From assembly GCF_041438805.1 (NCBI RefSeq), contig NZ_CP109191.1, positions 186,001-250,000 of the forward strand: a stretch of DNA of 64,000 bases, in the 5' to 3' direction. The number at the start of each line of letters is the position of its first letter. Position 1 is the stretch's first letter. The DNA is from Streptomyces sp. NBC_01707 (GTDB taxonomy: Bacteria > Actinomycetota > Actinomycetes > Streptomycetales > Streptomycetaceae). The notes below the pieces were generated by a model. That model saw only the letters and a list, made by a program, of their open reading frames with translations, did not search any database and was not told the origin of the DNA. Positions 9,100 to 18,222 of the stretch are shown in pieces. A program made the translations under genes and the position numbers.

Positions 9100-9575
9100 A
9101 TTCCGCGATCAGTCTCCGCAGGGGCGCTGAATGTGGAGGTATGGCTTTCGGTCAGCCCTCTCTGGAATGGCACACGCGATACCGCTTTTAACGTAGGTAG
9201 GAGCGGAACCGCGGGAACCATAGATCCTGTGCGCGATGACCTGATCGGGTTTGGAGAGGGCGCCCATGGCCGGCTCCCGGGACACGAATGCGTTCCAGGA
9301 GGTGACACGCTCAGATGCTGTCGTGCGCTGGCCGGGCGCGTGCAGGGCTCGGGTGAACACGCCGTCCAACGTGTGGCGGCGGGAGGGGGTACAGACGGTT
9401 TTCCATGGTCAGTAACGTTCCGGCAGGTCACGCCAGGAAGCTCCGGCCCGGATCTTGCAGACCATCCCTTTTGATGACCTGCCGATCCGCTACCCGCGGA
9501 CGGCCCGTCGCGACCCGCGGTATCAAGGAGAGAGTAACTCCCACTCCTGATCGGTGAGTTCACGGAGGATCACCC
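9100..9575 (-). pseudogene. IS5/IS4-type DDE transposase remnant
   Basis: Minus-strand fragments in several frames match one transposase: VILRELTDQEWELLSL (about 9560), DGVFTRALHAPG (about 9360) and SRGSAPTYVKSGIACAIPER followed by ADRK (about 9210-9140). The last corresponds to the S-R-x-N-R-x-Y-x-x-x-R-G-I-x-x-x-I-P-E segment before the catalytic Glu. The catalytic core is largely lost and stops are frequent. Confidence 0.6.
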
Positions 9576-9836
9576 CGTCATAGACCCCATCCGATGATCT
9601 TTGAAGACGGACCCTAGCTCTGTCCCAGCTTCGTGAAGTCCGCGGCTGAGCGTTGATCCGAGTCAGGAGGGTTCGAACGAGGCTCAGCCACACTCACTCG
9701 AGTGCTTTCACTTGCTTTACCTGCCCCTCGGCTTCCTGCGCGGGTGGGCTGGTGTCTGGGCGTGGGTTGCAAGGGTTCTGTTGAAAACCTGACCCGAGCT
9801 ATCCGCAGCTGGCACGACGGCGCTGCGCCCCGGGAG

Positions 9837-10670
9837 TCATCCCTGCCAGAGCCAAGTGAGACGTTCGTACAGAGGCCGGAACCCGGCACGATGCATGTTG
9901 TGCAGCGAACTGTTGTGCTCGCCCGGACTCTCGGAACCGGTCTCCGCGACGATCCATCGGCACCCGGCCTCCCGCGCAGCCATGATGCGGGCCGTGAGCA
10001 GCGCGGACTGTGCGCCGCGTCCACGCGCCCCAGCCAAAGTAGCCCCGCCGAACATGTCTGCGCACTCACCGTTCACGAAGATGCTCCCGACCGCCACGAT
10101 GCGGTCCTTCTCCCACACCGCGTACTGATGCCAGTCCGGCCGGCCCACACACGCCGCGGCCGCCTCGACCATCCCCGGGACGGCGAACCCGAAGCCGCTC
10201 ATCATGACGGCACCCCACTCCTGAGCCTGGTCACGACCCACTCGACCGACCCGCAGCCCGGGATCCAGCGAAGGAAAGTCCCCAGCCGGCGGCACCATCG
10301 CGACATCACGCACCAGCTTCACGTAACTACGGTCCGGCGTGAGCCCCGCCCGCTCGGTGATTCCGTACCACTCCGGCGACAGCAACGGTGGCGCAACCAT
10401 GAAGGCGCCACGCCCGACCCCATGGGTCCGGAAGAAATCCCCCACCTTCGCCACGTCATCACTCGACGGCGGCCGGTCCACGGAGAAACCCCCGGCCCGA
10501 TTGAAGAAATTACTGGGATCATTCTTCACCACCAACGCCAGCACAGACCCGAGATCCAACGAAGCGATACCCAAGCCCTCACAGACCGAGGTCGGCGCCC
10601 CCGTCATGAAATCCGCATACGCCAGAATCTCAGTCTGCTCAGCTAGACCCAACGACACAGAATCCGACAC
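9837..10670 (-). CDS. GNAT-family N-acetyltransferase (paralogue of 1356-2204)
   Basis: A 277-residue protein starting at GTG 10670, about 7 bases after GGAAGG. It shares the full architecture of the gene at 1356-2204, with identical stretches such as LVKNDPSNFFNR-like and MMSGFGF, and the GNAT core ARGRGAQSALLTARI. The conserved C-terminus reads NSSLHNMHRAGFRPLYERLT. Unlike the first copy, its third codon positions are strongly GC-rich, so the two copies have had different histories or one arrived by transfer. Acetyl-CoA-dependent N-acetylation is the likely activity; the substrate is unknown. Confidence 0.87.
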   Translation of the reverse strand: MSDSVSLGLAEQTEILAYADFMTGAPTSVCEGLGIASLDLGSVLALVVKNDPSNFFNRAGGFSVDRPPSSDDVAKVGDFFRTHGVGRGAFMVAPPLLSPEWYGITERAGLTPDRSYVKLVRDVAMVPPAGDFPSLDPGLRVGRVGRDQAQEWGAVMMSGFGFAVPGMVEAAAACVGRPDWHQYAVWEKDRIVAVGSIFVNGECADMFGGATLAGARGRGAQSALLTARIMAAREAGCRWIVAETGSESPGEHNSSLHNMHRAGFRPLYERLTWLWQG

Positions 10671-10833
10671 GAAAAACCTTCCTCTTGCTTCGATCCATCA
10701 TGATGCGCACGAAAACGGAATCGGCGCTGCCATTGCAGGGTTATTCAAAGTTGCTGCAAGTGAGCCGGCTAGTGGGTTTCATCAACCTGCTGCTTGATGC
10801 GGATTTACACAACCTTCCGACCTTCACGATCGG

Positions 10834-11361
10834 TCAGTCACGCATCCCGATCGCTAGCCCTTCCGAAGAAGATGATTGCGTCGATGCGTTCATCTGCTGC
10901 CAGGATGCCTGCTCTTCTTCCAAACCGACCGTGCGGAACCGGGTATGAAGTTCTGCTAGCTGTTCCGGTGTGGGGTGCGAACCCATCTTGCCCAACTCGA
11001 GGAAGAGTTCCTCATTCCCCGCTGGCGAGGAGACGAACAGCGCCCGCCCGCCGGTTGCGGTCGTAAACGAGTGCTGACTTCCCTTAGGTACAACTACCAC
11101 CGTGCCGGGGCCTCCGGAGAACGACGCAGTACCGACCCGGAAGTCGTAGTGACCCTCCAGCACGTACATGATCTTCATGAAGTCATGATGGGCGTGAGGA
11201 GGGTTCTCCCTAATCACGTCGTGGGTGAAGACGAAAGCCCCCAGAGCGCCATCAACGTCCTTTCCGCGGACCATGACCTCAAGCCAATGGCGGTTCCCGG
11301 GATCCACCCTAATTCCCTCACCTGGTGCTACCGCCCAGCCATCGACTCCCCAGTTGTTCAC
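10834..11361 (-). CDS. Cupin-domain protein, 175 residues
   Basis: GTG start at 11361 with AAAGGAG seven bases upstream. Residues about 35-120 form a single cupin barrel. PPHAHHDFMKIMYVLEGHYD contains the G(X)5HXH-like histidines and the conserved Glu, and GTVVVVPKGSQHSF is the second cupin motif with its histidine. A metal-binding cupin of this type can be a dioxygenase, isomerase or sensor; the sequence does not decide. It stands alone beside the GNAT gene on the same strand, separated by about 160 bases. Confidence 0.82.
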   Translation of the reverse strand: MNNWGVDGWAVAPGEGIRVDPGNRHWLEVMVRGKDVDGALGAFVFTHDVIRENPPHAHHDFMKIMYVLEGHYDFRVGTASFSGGPGTVVVVPKGSQHSFTTATGGRALFVSSPAGNEELFLELGKMGSHPTPEQLAELHTRFRTVGLEEEQASWQQMNASTQSSSSEGLAIGMRD

Positions 11362-11483
11362 TGAGACTCCTTTTGTGTCACCCCGCGGTCGGCAGACCGG
11401 CAGGACTTGCGTGAGTGCGTGCTCCCCCAGACGCGTGCAGACGGCAAGATCGCGGTCTGCACAGCGCGTGGCCGGGGGAGGGG

Positions 11484-11553
11484 TGCCACTCTTGGAGAAC
11501 TTCCGCGCTCAGCACAAAGAGTGTTGCTATTTCCGGGAATCGGTACGGAAGCA
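11484..11553 (+). repeat. 70-bp imperfect repeat, copy 2 (other copy 5417-5486)
   Basis: Second copy of the repeat described at 5417-5486. In the shared plus-strand frame it reads ATLGELPRSAQRVLLFPGIG and then stops at TAG 11563. It lies upstream of and antisense to the cupin gene, so a shared promoter element is less likely than a duplicated coding scrap. Confidence 0.55.
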
Positions 11554-11689
11554 GCGGCGTAGGCGGGGCACCGGAGATTCCCCGACAATGGCCGGGCGCC
11601 GGCCGAAGGGGGCCACCGCTACGGCGTCCTGATGGAGTCGGGTTGCGTTGAGGGCTGTCGCCACGAAGCTGCGAGGTGATGCTGGCGCT

Positions 11690-12464
11690 GTCCACGACGG
11701 CACTCACACGCGACGAGACCGCCGCTTGCTCGGCACGAGGGCCCGCGGGGCGATGGGCTCCAAGAGGATGGGACTCGCACAGTTCCTCGATGCCTGTGGC
11801 GAGGAGTTTGTGCTGGTCGAATACTGTCTGGATCGAGTTGGCAAGGCTGGGGACGATCAGTGTGGCCGCGTCAGTGCCTGGAACGTCGACGCTCTGTTCG
11901 TCCATCGCGGTAAAGGTGTCTTCGGCCAGACGCTCGGCCATCCACGGTGCCTTCGGTCGGAGCATGCCGACCAGCGGGCGACATGCGGCTTTGCGGATCT
12001 GAGCCGGGGAGCCGAACCGGTCGATGAGCCTGAGCACGGCAGAGTGCTACATTCTCGGGCCCAGCACCACACGTGCCAGCGACAGGTTGATCTACGGCCG
12101 TTCGCGCGGTCGGTTGCTGATGCGGTCGGTTTCGCCGGCCAGGTCGTCGTCGAAGCCGACAATCATCTCCAGCTTGGCGGCAGTCTCGTCCGGCCGGGCA
12201 GGTGGGCGGCCGGACAGCCCATGCCGCGGTCGACCGCCAGCGGCAGGGAGCCGACGGAAGCGGGCTGATCGACCCCGACGAGCACGGTTCCGCGCTTGGC
12301 CTGCAGTTTCCCGAAGGCATCGCGGAGTTTGGGTTCGCTGCTGGGGGCCGCTCGTTGAACTCCTTCCTCCCGGCCGGAATGACGGCGATGGTGTGATGTT
12401 CGCCTTTGCCGATGTCCAGGCCAAAGAAAACGCCGATCTCGCTGACGTCGATCACATGCGTCAT
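11690..12464 (-). pseudogene. IS110-family transposase remnant
   Basis: Minus-strand fragments of an IS110-type transposase. The N-terminus runs from ATG 12464 (VFFGLDIGKGEHHTIAVIPA, the first acidic residue of the DEDD domain). Further pieces in shifted frames are KLQAKRGTVLVGVDQPAS, ELEMIVGFDDDLAGET-like, FGSPAQIRKAACRPLVGMLR and RMAERLAED-like segments, down to about 11690. At least three frame changes occur, and the C-terminal domain with its catalytic Ser is missing. Confidence 0.8.
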
Positions 12465-12825
12465 CCGATCCGTCCCGGCCGGCCGTACCCCGGTACCGAT
12501 CGCTACATCCAGATTCCAAGAGCCTCCCGGCCTGCGAAGAAGCCGGTCGGTATGCCCCCGGGCACGTTGAATAGAGCCCAAACGTAGCGTCCAGGGTGCC
12601 GGTCGGCGCCGGCTCGCATCGCTCCTCGCCGCACATCGGGCTCATGATCAGCGTGCGGCGCCATCCGGCACCCGCGCAGTGCGGCTCGCCCGAGGCATGA
12701 ACGTGTGCGACCGCTACTGGGTCTATTCGCAGTGCACGGGGCTTCAGCCCGGTGGTGAAACGAAATCTGAGAACTGCTCTGACCTCAGCTGTGAGCACGG
12801 TCTGCGCTGTTCACCACAGCCAGTG

Positions 12826-13128
12826 TCAAAGTGGCGGGTTCTGCTGCTCGATGTACTGCTTCACGATGCTGAGCGGCGCACCGCCGACGGACCCGGCGAA
12901 GTACGAGCCGGACCACAGGCGTTGTGCCCCTCACTAGTGGCCGACAAGGTCGGGGAACTCCTGGCGGAGCCTGCGGGAGGACACCCCTTTGAGGGAGTTC
13001 ACGAGCCTGGACACGGCGACCTTCGGCGGGAAGTTCACCTGCAGGTGGACGTGGTTGGCCTCACTGTTGAACTCCACCAGCCCGGCCTCGAAGTCCTCGC
13101 ACACGGCCCGCATGATCTCCTCCGACGT
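12826..13128 (-). pseudogene. tnpA: IS200/IS605 TnpA (Y1 transposase) remnant
   Basis: Minus-strand C-terminal half of a Y1 HUH transposase. EEIMRAVCEDFEAGLVEFNS is followed by NHVHLQVNFPPKVAVSRLVN (the HUH-type His-x-His pair), SLKGVSSRRLRQEFPDL, and after two adjacent stop codons (TAG TGA) the normal tail RLWSGSYFAGSVGGAPLS to the stop at 12826. The N-terminal part is deleted at about 13128, exactly where the TnpB remnant begins on the other strand. A small hairpin (GGGCTTCAGCCC, about 12740) lies outside the 3' end and may be the element end. Confidence 0.8.
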
Positions 13129-13129
13129 C

Positions 13130-13570
13130 CTGATCCGCGAGAACCAAGCGGTTGCCGTGGAGAACCTGGCAGTGAAGGGCTTCGCCCGCACGTACCTGGC
13201 CAAGTCCGTCCACGACGCCGGATGATTGGTGTTCGTGAGCATCCTGGAGTACAAGGCCGCCCGGTACGGGCGCACCTTCATCCGGATCGGCCGCTTCGAG
13301 CCCACCAGTCAGGTGTGTTCGGCCTGCGGGGTGGAAGACGGCCCCAAGCCGCTGAACGTCCGTGTGTGGACATGCTCGGCGTGCGGGGCGGTCCTGAATC
13401 GGGGACATCAACGCGGCACTTAACGTTGCCCATGCGGCCGGACTGGCCGTGACAGCCCGTGGAGCGCAAGTAAGACCGGGACCCGTCCCGGCACCGCGCA
13501 GCGAAGCAAGAACCCACCCGAAGCACCCCACACAACCCATGTGGGAGCAGGCGAAAATCTCCGGCCTTTA
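13130..13570 (+). pseudogene. tnpB: IS200/IS605 TnpB remnant (C-terminal half)
   Basis: Plus-strand C-terminal part of a TnpB nuclease. ENQAVAVENLAVKGFARTYL is the RuvC Asp/Glu region with Glu. A stop at about 13222 is followed by YKAARYGRTFIRIGRFEPTS and then QVCSACGVEDGPKP with the four-cysteine zinc motif (C-S-A-C ... C-S-A-C). The last catalytic Asp region is frameshifted near 13405. Hairpins at about 13532 (CCCACACAACCCATGTGGG) and 13566 (GGCCTTTATAGGCC) lie where the right end and guide-RNA scaffold of such elements occur. Confidence 0.78.
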
Positions 13571-13589
13571 TAGGCCAGGGAGGATGTCA

Positions 13590-14557
13590 ACGCGACCGGC
13601 ACAGCGACTCGTGCAAGAAGTCTGACCCCGGCGACGCCCTCGTGCTGGCGAACATCCTGCGCACGGGCATGCCCGCTCACCGGCCGTTACCCGACAACTC
13701 CGACCTAGGCCGGCGGTTGCTGTCCTCGCCCGTGCGGACTCGTTATGGAACCGGCAGTAGCTCGCCAACCATCTTCGTTCCCTGCTGCGCGAGTACTACT
13801 GGGCCGCCCTGGACGCTTATGCAACCTGGGGGAACCGCCTGTGCCGTCGCGAGGCTCGCGAACTTCTGCAGGTCGCACCGACTCACACCCGGGCCGTGGA
13901 GTTAAGACGCACCCAGCTCCAGGCCGCCCTCAAGCGCGTCGGCCGCCGACGCGGCATACGGCGGAGGGTTCCTGGGACGTCTTCCGCGCCGACTGGGCTC
14001 ACCAGCCGCCACTGGTCGAAGACGCGCTCGGCAAGCAGGTGCTCGCCCGGCTCACCCAGTTGGAGGCCGTCTGCACCGCCGCCGGGCACCTCGCAAAGGC
14101 GGTGGAAGAGGCGTTCCCTCGGCACCCGGACGCCGAGATAATGTTGAGCTTGCCCGGGTTCCGCGTCCAGCTTGCCGCCCGGATTCTCGCCGAGATCGGG
14201 GACAACCGCCCCCGATTCGTCGACGCGCACGGACTGAAGGCATACGCCAGCCTCTCGCCCGTCACCAGGGCCTCTGGCAAGAAGTCCTCCATCACCGGGC
14301 GCTGGGTGAGGAACGACCGCCTCAACCACGCTGGCTACCTGTGGGCCTGCGCATCGCTCCGCGCCTCCGCCGGCGCCATCGCCCACCAACGGCAACGACG
14401 ACGTGAGCATGGTGACTGGCACCTGGTTGCCCAGCGCAACCTTGTCAACCGCATGATCGGAAAGCTCTGCCACTGCCTTCACTACCGCAAGCTGTTCGAC
14501 GAGCACACCGCGTTCCCACCAACCTGGCTGCCGCCGCTTGACGGCATAGCGACGTGA
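13590..14557 (+). pseudogene. IS110-family transposase, 5'-degraded
   Basis: The intact-looking C-terminal part (from about 13965) contains the helical linker and the transposase-20 domain: IMLSLPGFRVQLAARILAEI, then FVDAHGLKAYASLSPVTRAS and ASITGR-like GKKSSITGRWVRNDR. Upstream, pieces such as GDALVLANILRTG and REYYWAALDAYATWGNRLC appear in other frames with an in-frame stop near 13764. The DEDD N-terminus is missing. It is a different IS110 lineage from the remnant at 11690-12464. Confidence 0.82.
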
Positions 14558-14560
14558 GGC

Positions 14561-14760
14561 GTGTACCGCGAACTCAAACGCGGCTTGGACCTGGACCACT
14601 TCAAGGGCCGTTCCTGGCCCGGCTGGCACCACCACGTCATCCCTGTGGCCGCCGCCCGTGCCTTCCTCACCGAACAGCGGTTGTCGCCAGAAGCACCGGA
14701 ATCAGGCTCACCCTCTACTAGACCCTCGCCCCCTCCGGAACACCCTGAGGTGGTGGACAG
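14561..14760 (+). pseudogene. IS701-type transposase C-terminal scrap
   Basis: The frame reads YRELKRGLDLDHFKGRSWPG and WHHHVIPVAAARAFLTEQRL, the conserved end of IS701-family transposases (Y-R-E-L-K ... D-H-F-x-G-R-S-x-x-G-W-x-x-H). Everything upstream of this tail is absent; the preceding sequence belongs to the IS110 element. Confidence 0.65.
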
Positions 14761-15362
14761 GCATCTGTGCCAGCAACCCTTACCCAACAAAACCTCCCAG
14801 ATCCAGACAGACCCAACCGAGTCCCAGTGGGGGCCGGCATTGCAAGGCCTCAGCCAGACGGCAACACGTTCACGCGTACGCCTGCGTGGAGGAGACGGGC
14901 TGACACCGCGCGTGGCACCGCCAAGCAGATGTGGCATGCGGACCGGGCTGGGGGAGGGGGCCGTGCTCCAAGGATCATTCGAATATCAGCCAGTGACTGT
15001 TCGGCGATGCAGTCGGTCTGCATGGCGCCTACGCCAGCTAATAATGTATCCAAATATACGCCTATATACCATTTTGTGTGGTTTGCTGCGTTCGCGTAAT
15101 GGGCATCAGGATTCTATCCATCGTCGCTGAGAGACAATAAAACTGGGTGTGCTTTGTGATGCAGTTCGGATTAATTCACCACGGGTTGACTGAAATTGAA
15201 CAGGCTGGCGCTCATGAAGATCAGAAGTTCCTGCAGGAGAAGAGCCCATGTAACCACAATACGCACATTTCGAAACGAGTGGCGGCATTGTGGCTGGTAC
15301 CTCCGGAACCGCTTCCCAGGAACACGCCAGGCAAGCCGTAATAGCGGGAGGATCAGTAAGTA
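14761..15362. other. Gap; AT-rich upstream region of the AraC pair
   Basis: About 600 bases. The left half is decayed IS-derived sequence. From about 15040 the DNA becomes strikingly AT-rich (for example around 15040-15080), a likely promoter and Lsr2-binding region for the AraC-type gene at 15363. No gene is recognised. Confidence 0.4.
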
Positions 15363-16352
15363 GTGGTCCGCGCGATAGAGTCGGCGGGTAGAGACCGACT
15401 CGAGCTTCTGGGGAGATTGCAGATACCACGGGACCAGATTCCTGAATCAGGCCATGTTCTATGCGATCTGAAACCTCCACCCATGAGGCACCTTAAAGAG
15501 GTGCGCGTCCTGCAGCCAACCAATCCGAACGGTTTCCAGTTGACAGTGGCCGGATTCTACGTCGGAAGGGTTTTGGCGGCCGTGCAGCGATCAGGATCAG
15601 TAACCGCACTGTCGGGTAAATCGGATGGCGACGATCCTATCGTAATACACGCAGTAACTTCCGGGTCGCTCACATTTGAGGGAGCTCGCGAACAGCATAC
15701 GGTCCAACCTGGACAGCTCATAGTGAGAAATTCTGGTAAGCCCTGGAACCTAGCATCCGGAGTTCGCACGTCATCCCATGTGCTAACCATCCCTAGAAGC
15801 CTTATAAAGCCAACCTCCTCTGCTGATCCTCTCAGGCGAGCTCGTATAGCTGAGGCCAAGAGTCCAGAAGTAAAACTGTTGTTCTCTTACCTCAATATGC
15901 TGAGGACGGCAGATGTTCTCGATTCTCCTGCGGCCTCAGATCTGGCAGAGAGAGCGTTCTTGTCGCTCCTGTCCGGGATAATTGAAGACAAAAATGCCCC
16001 TGTCCGAGTTGATCCAGATGAAGTAGTTTTGACTGCGAGAGCAGTGATCGAAGAGAATTTGGAGAATGAAGACCTCACACCAACTTTAGTGGCCAACAAA
16101 CTGGGCATATCGGTGAGAACGCTTCACAGGTTGTTCTCTGCAAGTGATTGTTCCGTTATGTCCCTCATCAGACAACTCCGTATGGAGCGAGCGCGCATCG
16201 ATCTACTGTCCTCTGACTCTACAAATGGCGTTTCTAATGCAGCAGCAAAGTGGCACTTTTCGGACGCTAGTCATTTCATTCGAAATTTTAAGCAAACCTA
16301 TGGACTCACCCCTAGGTCCTATGTTCAAGAAAATCAAAATACGGGGGAGTGA
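15363..16352 (+). CDS. AraC-family transcriptional regulator (paralogue 2 of 3)
   Basis: A 329-residue protein, GTG start at 15363 with GGGAGG about 13 bases upstream; a slightly later start cannot be excluded. N-terminal ligand/dimer domain, then a C-terminal AraC helix-turn-helix pair (LTPTLVANKLGISVRTLHRL and KWHFSDASHFIRNFKQTYGL, then TPRSYV). It is the most diverged of the three AraC paralogues in this window. GC is low for the genome, and at least one TTA codon (about 16086) could make it depend on the bldA tRNA. It is followed 173 bases later on the same strand by the third paralogue. Confidence 0.85.
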   Translation: MVRAIESAGRDRLELLGRLQIPRDQIPESGHVLCDLKPPPMRHLKEVRVLQPTNPNGFQLTVAGFYVGRVLAAVQRSGSVTALSGKSDGDDPIVIHAVTSGSLTFEGAREQHTVQPGQLIVRNSGKPWNLASGVRTSSHVLTIPRSLIKPTSSADPLRRARIAEAKSPEVKLLFSYLNMLRTADVLDSPAASDLAERAFLSLLSGIIEDKNAPVRVDPDEVVLTARAVIEENLENEDLTPTLVANKLGISVRTLHRLFSASDCSVMSLIRQLRMERARIDLLSSDSTNGVSNAAAKWHFSDASHFIRNFKQTYGLTPRSYVQENQNTGE

Positions 16353-16525
16353 CAGGGCTGGGTAGGCTGCGTTTTATGCCATGGTGCATTGAAGGTGCCT
16401 TCCCGTATTTGCAGCTCTGAAGTATCCCAACGCACGCCGCGTTGCTACCATGGCGTGTGGTTGTCATTCCGTTTTTTTGAGACGGTTGAGTCGTAGATCA
16501 GATATTGCGTAAGTGGAGTGTTGGT

Positions 16526-17542
16526 ATGAGTGAGCATGTGACACGCTTCAGCCGACCTGCGTTCTCAGCCTCGAACGGGGAAGTCGTCATCGATCTACGA
16601 ATCACTGAGGCGCAGAGGGGGAGCGTCCTCCACGAATTAATAGCTCACGAGATTCATGGCCCCTTCGCGTATCTCTATCATCTTCGCCTACCGGACATCG
16701 CGCCTAGGCGAGAATTCCGCATGGAGATTCTTGGGTACTCAATTGGGGAGATAGCTTCTACCGTGTTGCGTTGTGATGCGGCGAAAGTTACTCCTGGAGT
16801 TGGATACAAGACTTCCGCGATGATCGTACAGGTGGTCGCGTCGGGGGCGATGAGATTTGAATCCGGAAGTGAAGTAGTTTATGTGCGGCGGGGACAAATG
16901 TGCGTTCGAGACACGAGTCGACAATGGGAGGTCAGTTGCGAATCTGGTACCTCATCGCGACTTATTGTAATCCCTCGAAGTCTAATCGGCAGTAATGCAA
17001 TTAGGCGTGGCGACACAAAGGCGCTATGCTTCGACGTTCAAAAGCCTGAATCGCAGTTCATCCTTAACTATGTAGAGTTGTTCGAAGCGGAACGCCAAAG
17101 GGCGGTATCGCCGCAGCGAGACAGGGTTGTGCGGGACGGTCTAGCGACTCTCATCTCGAGCCTGATTAGAAGCGATCGTGAGCACACTGACAGTGTTTTT
17201 GACAATCTAACGGTTGTATCTGCTCGCAAAATCATAGAGGCGCATCTGTTGGATGATGAGCTATCGCCTTCTCTGATTGCTAAAGAGCTCGCGGTTTCGT
17301 TGCGAAACCTGCACCGCTCATTTGCCCGGATCGGTAGTTCGGTGATGGACGAAGTTCGGCAGCTTCGCCTACAGGGGGCACACGATGATCTCGTCAGTTC
17401 GGATCGGTCGACCACCGTTTCAGAGGTAGCTGCAAAGTGGAAATTCTCTGATTCTAGTCATTTCGTTCGGAGATTCAAATCCGAATACGGAGAAACTCCA
17501 GCATCCTATGCGCGCGGAAGTGCGAAGAAGGGTCGAGCATAG
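16526..17542 (+). CDS. AraC-family transcriptional regulator (paralogue 3 of 3)
   Basis: A 338-residue protein from ATG 16526, seven bases after GGAG; an upstream TTG at 16505 is unlikely. Domain order is as in the other two: N-terminal sensing domain (FRMEILGYSIGEIAS, MRFESGSEVVYVRRGQM) and C-terminal AraC double helix-turn-helix (LSPSLIAKELAVSLRNLHRS, KWKFSDSSHFVRRFKSEYGE). It is about 60% identical to 7792-8811. A TTA codon occurs near residue 38. The ligand and targets are unknown. Confidence 0.86.
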   Translation: MSEHVTRFSRPAFSASNGEVVIDLRITEAQRGSVLHELIAHEIHGPFAYLYHLRLPDIAPRREFRMEILGYSIGEIASTVLRCDAAKVTPGVGYKTSAMIVQVVASGAMRFESGSEVVYVRRGQMCVRDTSRQWEVSCESGTSSRLIVIPRSLIGSNAIRRGDTKALCFDVQKPESQFILNYVELFEAERQRAVSPQRDRVVRDGLATLISSLIRSDREHTDSVFDNLTVVSARKIIEAHLLDDELSPSLIAKELAVSLRNLHRSFARIGSSVMDEVRQLRLQGAHDDLVSSDRSTTVSEVAAKWKFSDSSHFVRRFKSEYGETPASYARGSAKKGRA

Positions 17543-18222
17543 GCCTATGTGGTCAGCTGCTTTCCATTCTTAACCTCAACTTGTCTGTTGGTAATGGCCA
17601 ATGGGTCGCTGAGGCAGGGCTTCGTAACCGCGGACTAGGTGCCGTTTCTGCATCAGGTGTCCGAGTGCTTTGTCTGTGCTTGGAATTCTTCGGTGGATGA
17701 ATATTTCACGACGTAGATGCCTCTCACCTCTACATGCTAGAAGACATGATCTACTATCCGCAGTCGACCCTAACCTCGTCATATTGGAGTGCGAAGCAGC
17801 GAACCCTTCGCGCAGGCGTTTCCGGCTGGTAGGTCGTGCGTCGAGGCGGCCATGACGGTTATCGCGAGCAAAGAGCCGAGCGTTTCCGTGGCTACGTGGC
17901 GCTTGCACTCTTTTCTCTTCTTGCTGGCGTCGATGCCGTGAATGGCCACAGCAGCGATGCGAGCACCCTTTCGATCAACGTTCAGCGTGCATCAGAGATG
18001 TCACTGCAAGAGGAGCCTGGAAGACTCACGAGACACGCAATGATCCACCCTCGTCTTGGTCGTTGCGGACAGCCCAAGTCACTCGCAAGCTAGATCAGTT
18101 GCATCTATGCGACTGTCTCGGCGTTACCTCACTTGATCTTTAACGTCCGTCGTCGAAGGTTGCGTCGAAGTTGATCACCCGGTTCGGTAACCGCCGTACA
18201 TGGAGGCGGCCTTCGTCTGATC
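17543..18222. other. Gap without a recognisable gene
   Basis: About 680 bases. Frames at 17576-17908 (minus) and 17836-18093 (plus) overlap each other and carry no motif. It is probably a mix of the terminator region of the AraC gene and decayed DNA beside the transposase at 18223. Confidence 0.4.

Noticed and set aside
9702..10646. Plus-strand open frame of 314 codons over the second GNAT gene
   Set aside because: The minus strand carries a complete GNAT domain, strong third-position GC and a ribosome site; the plus-strand translation has none of these.
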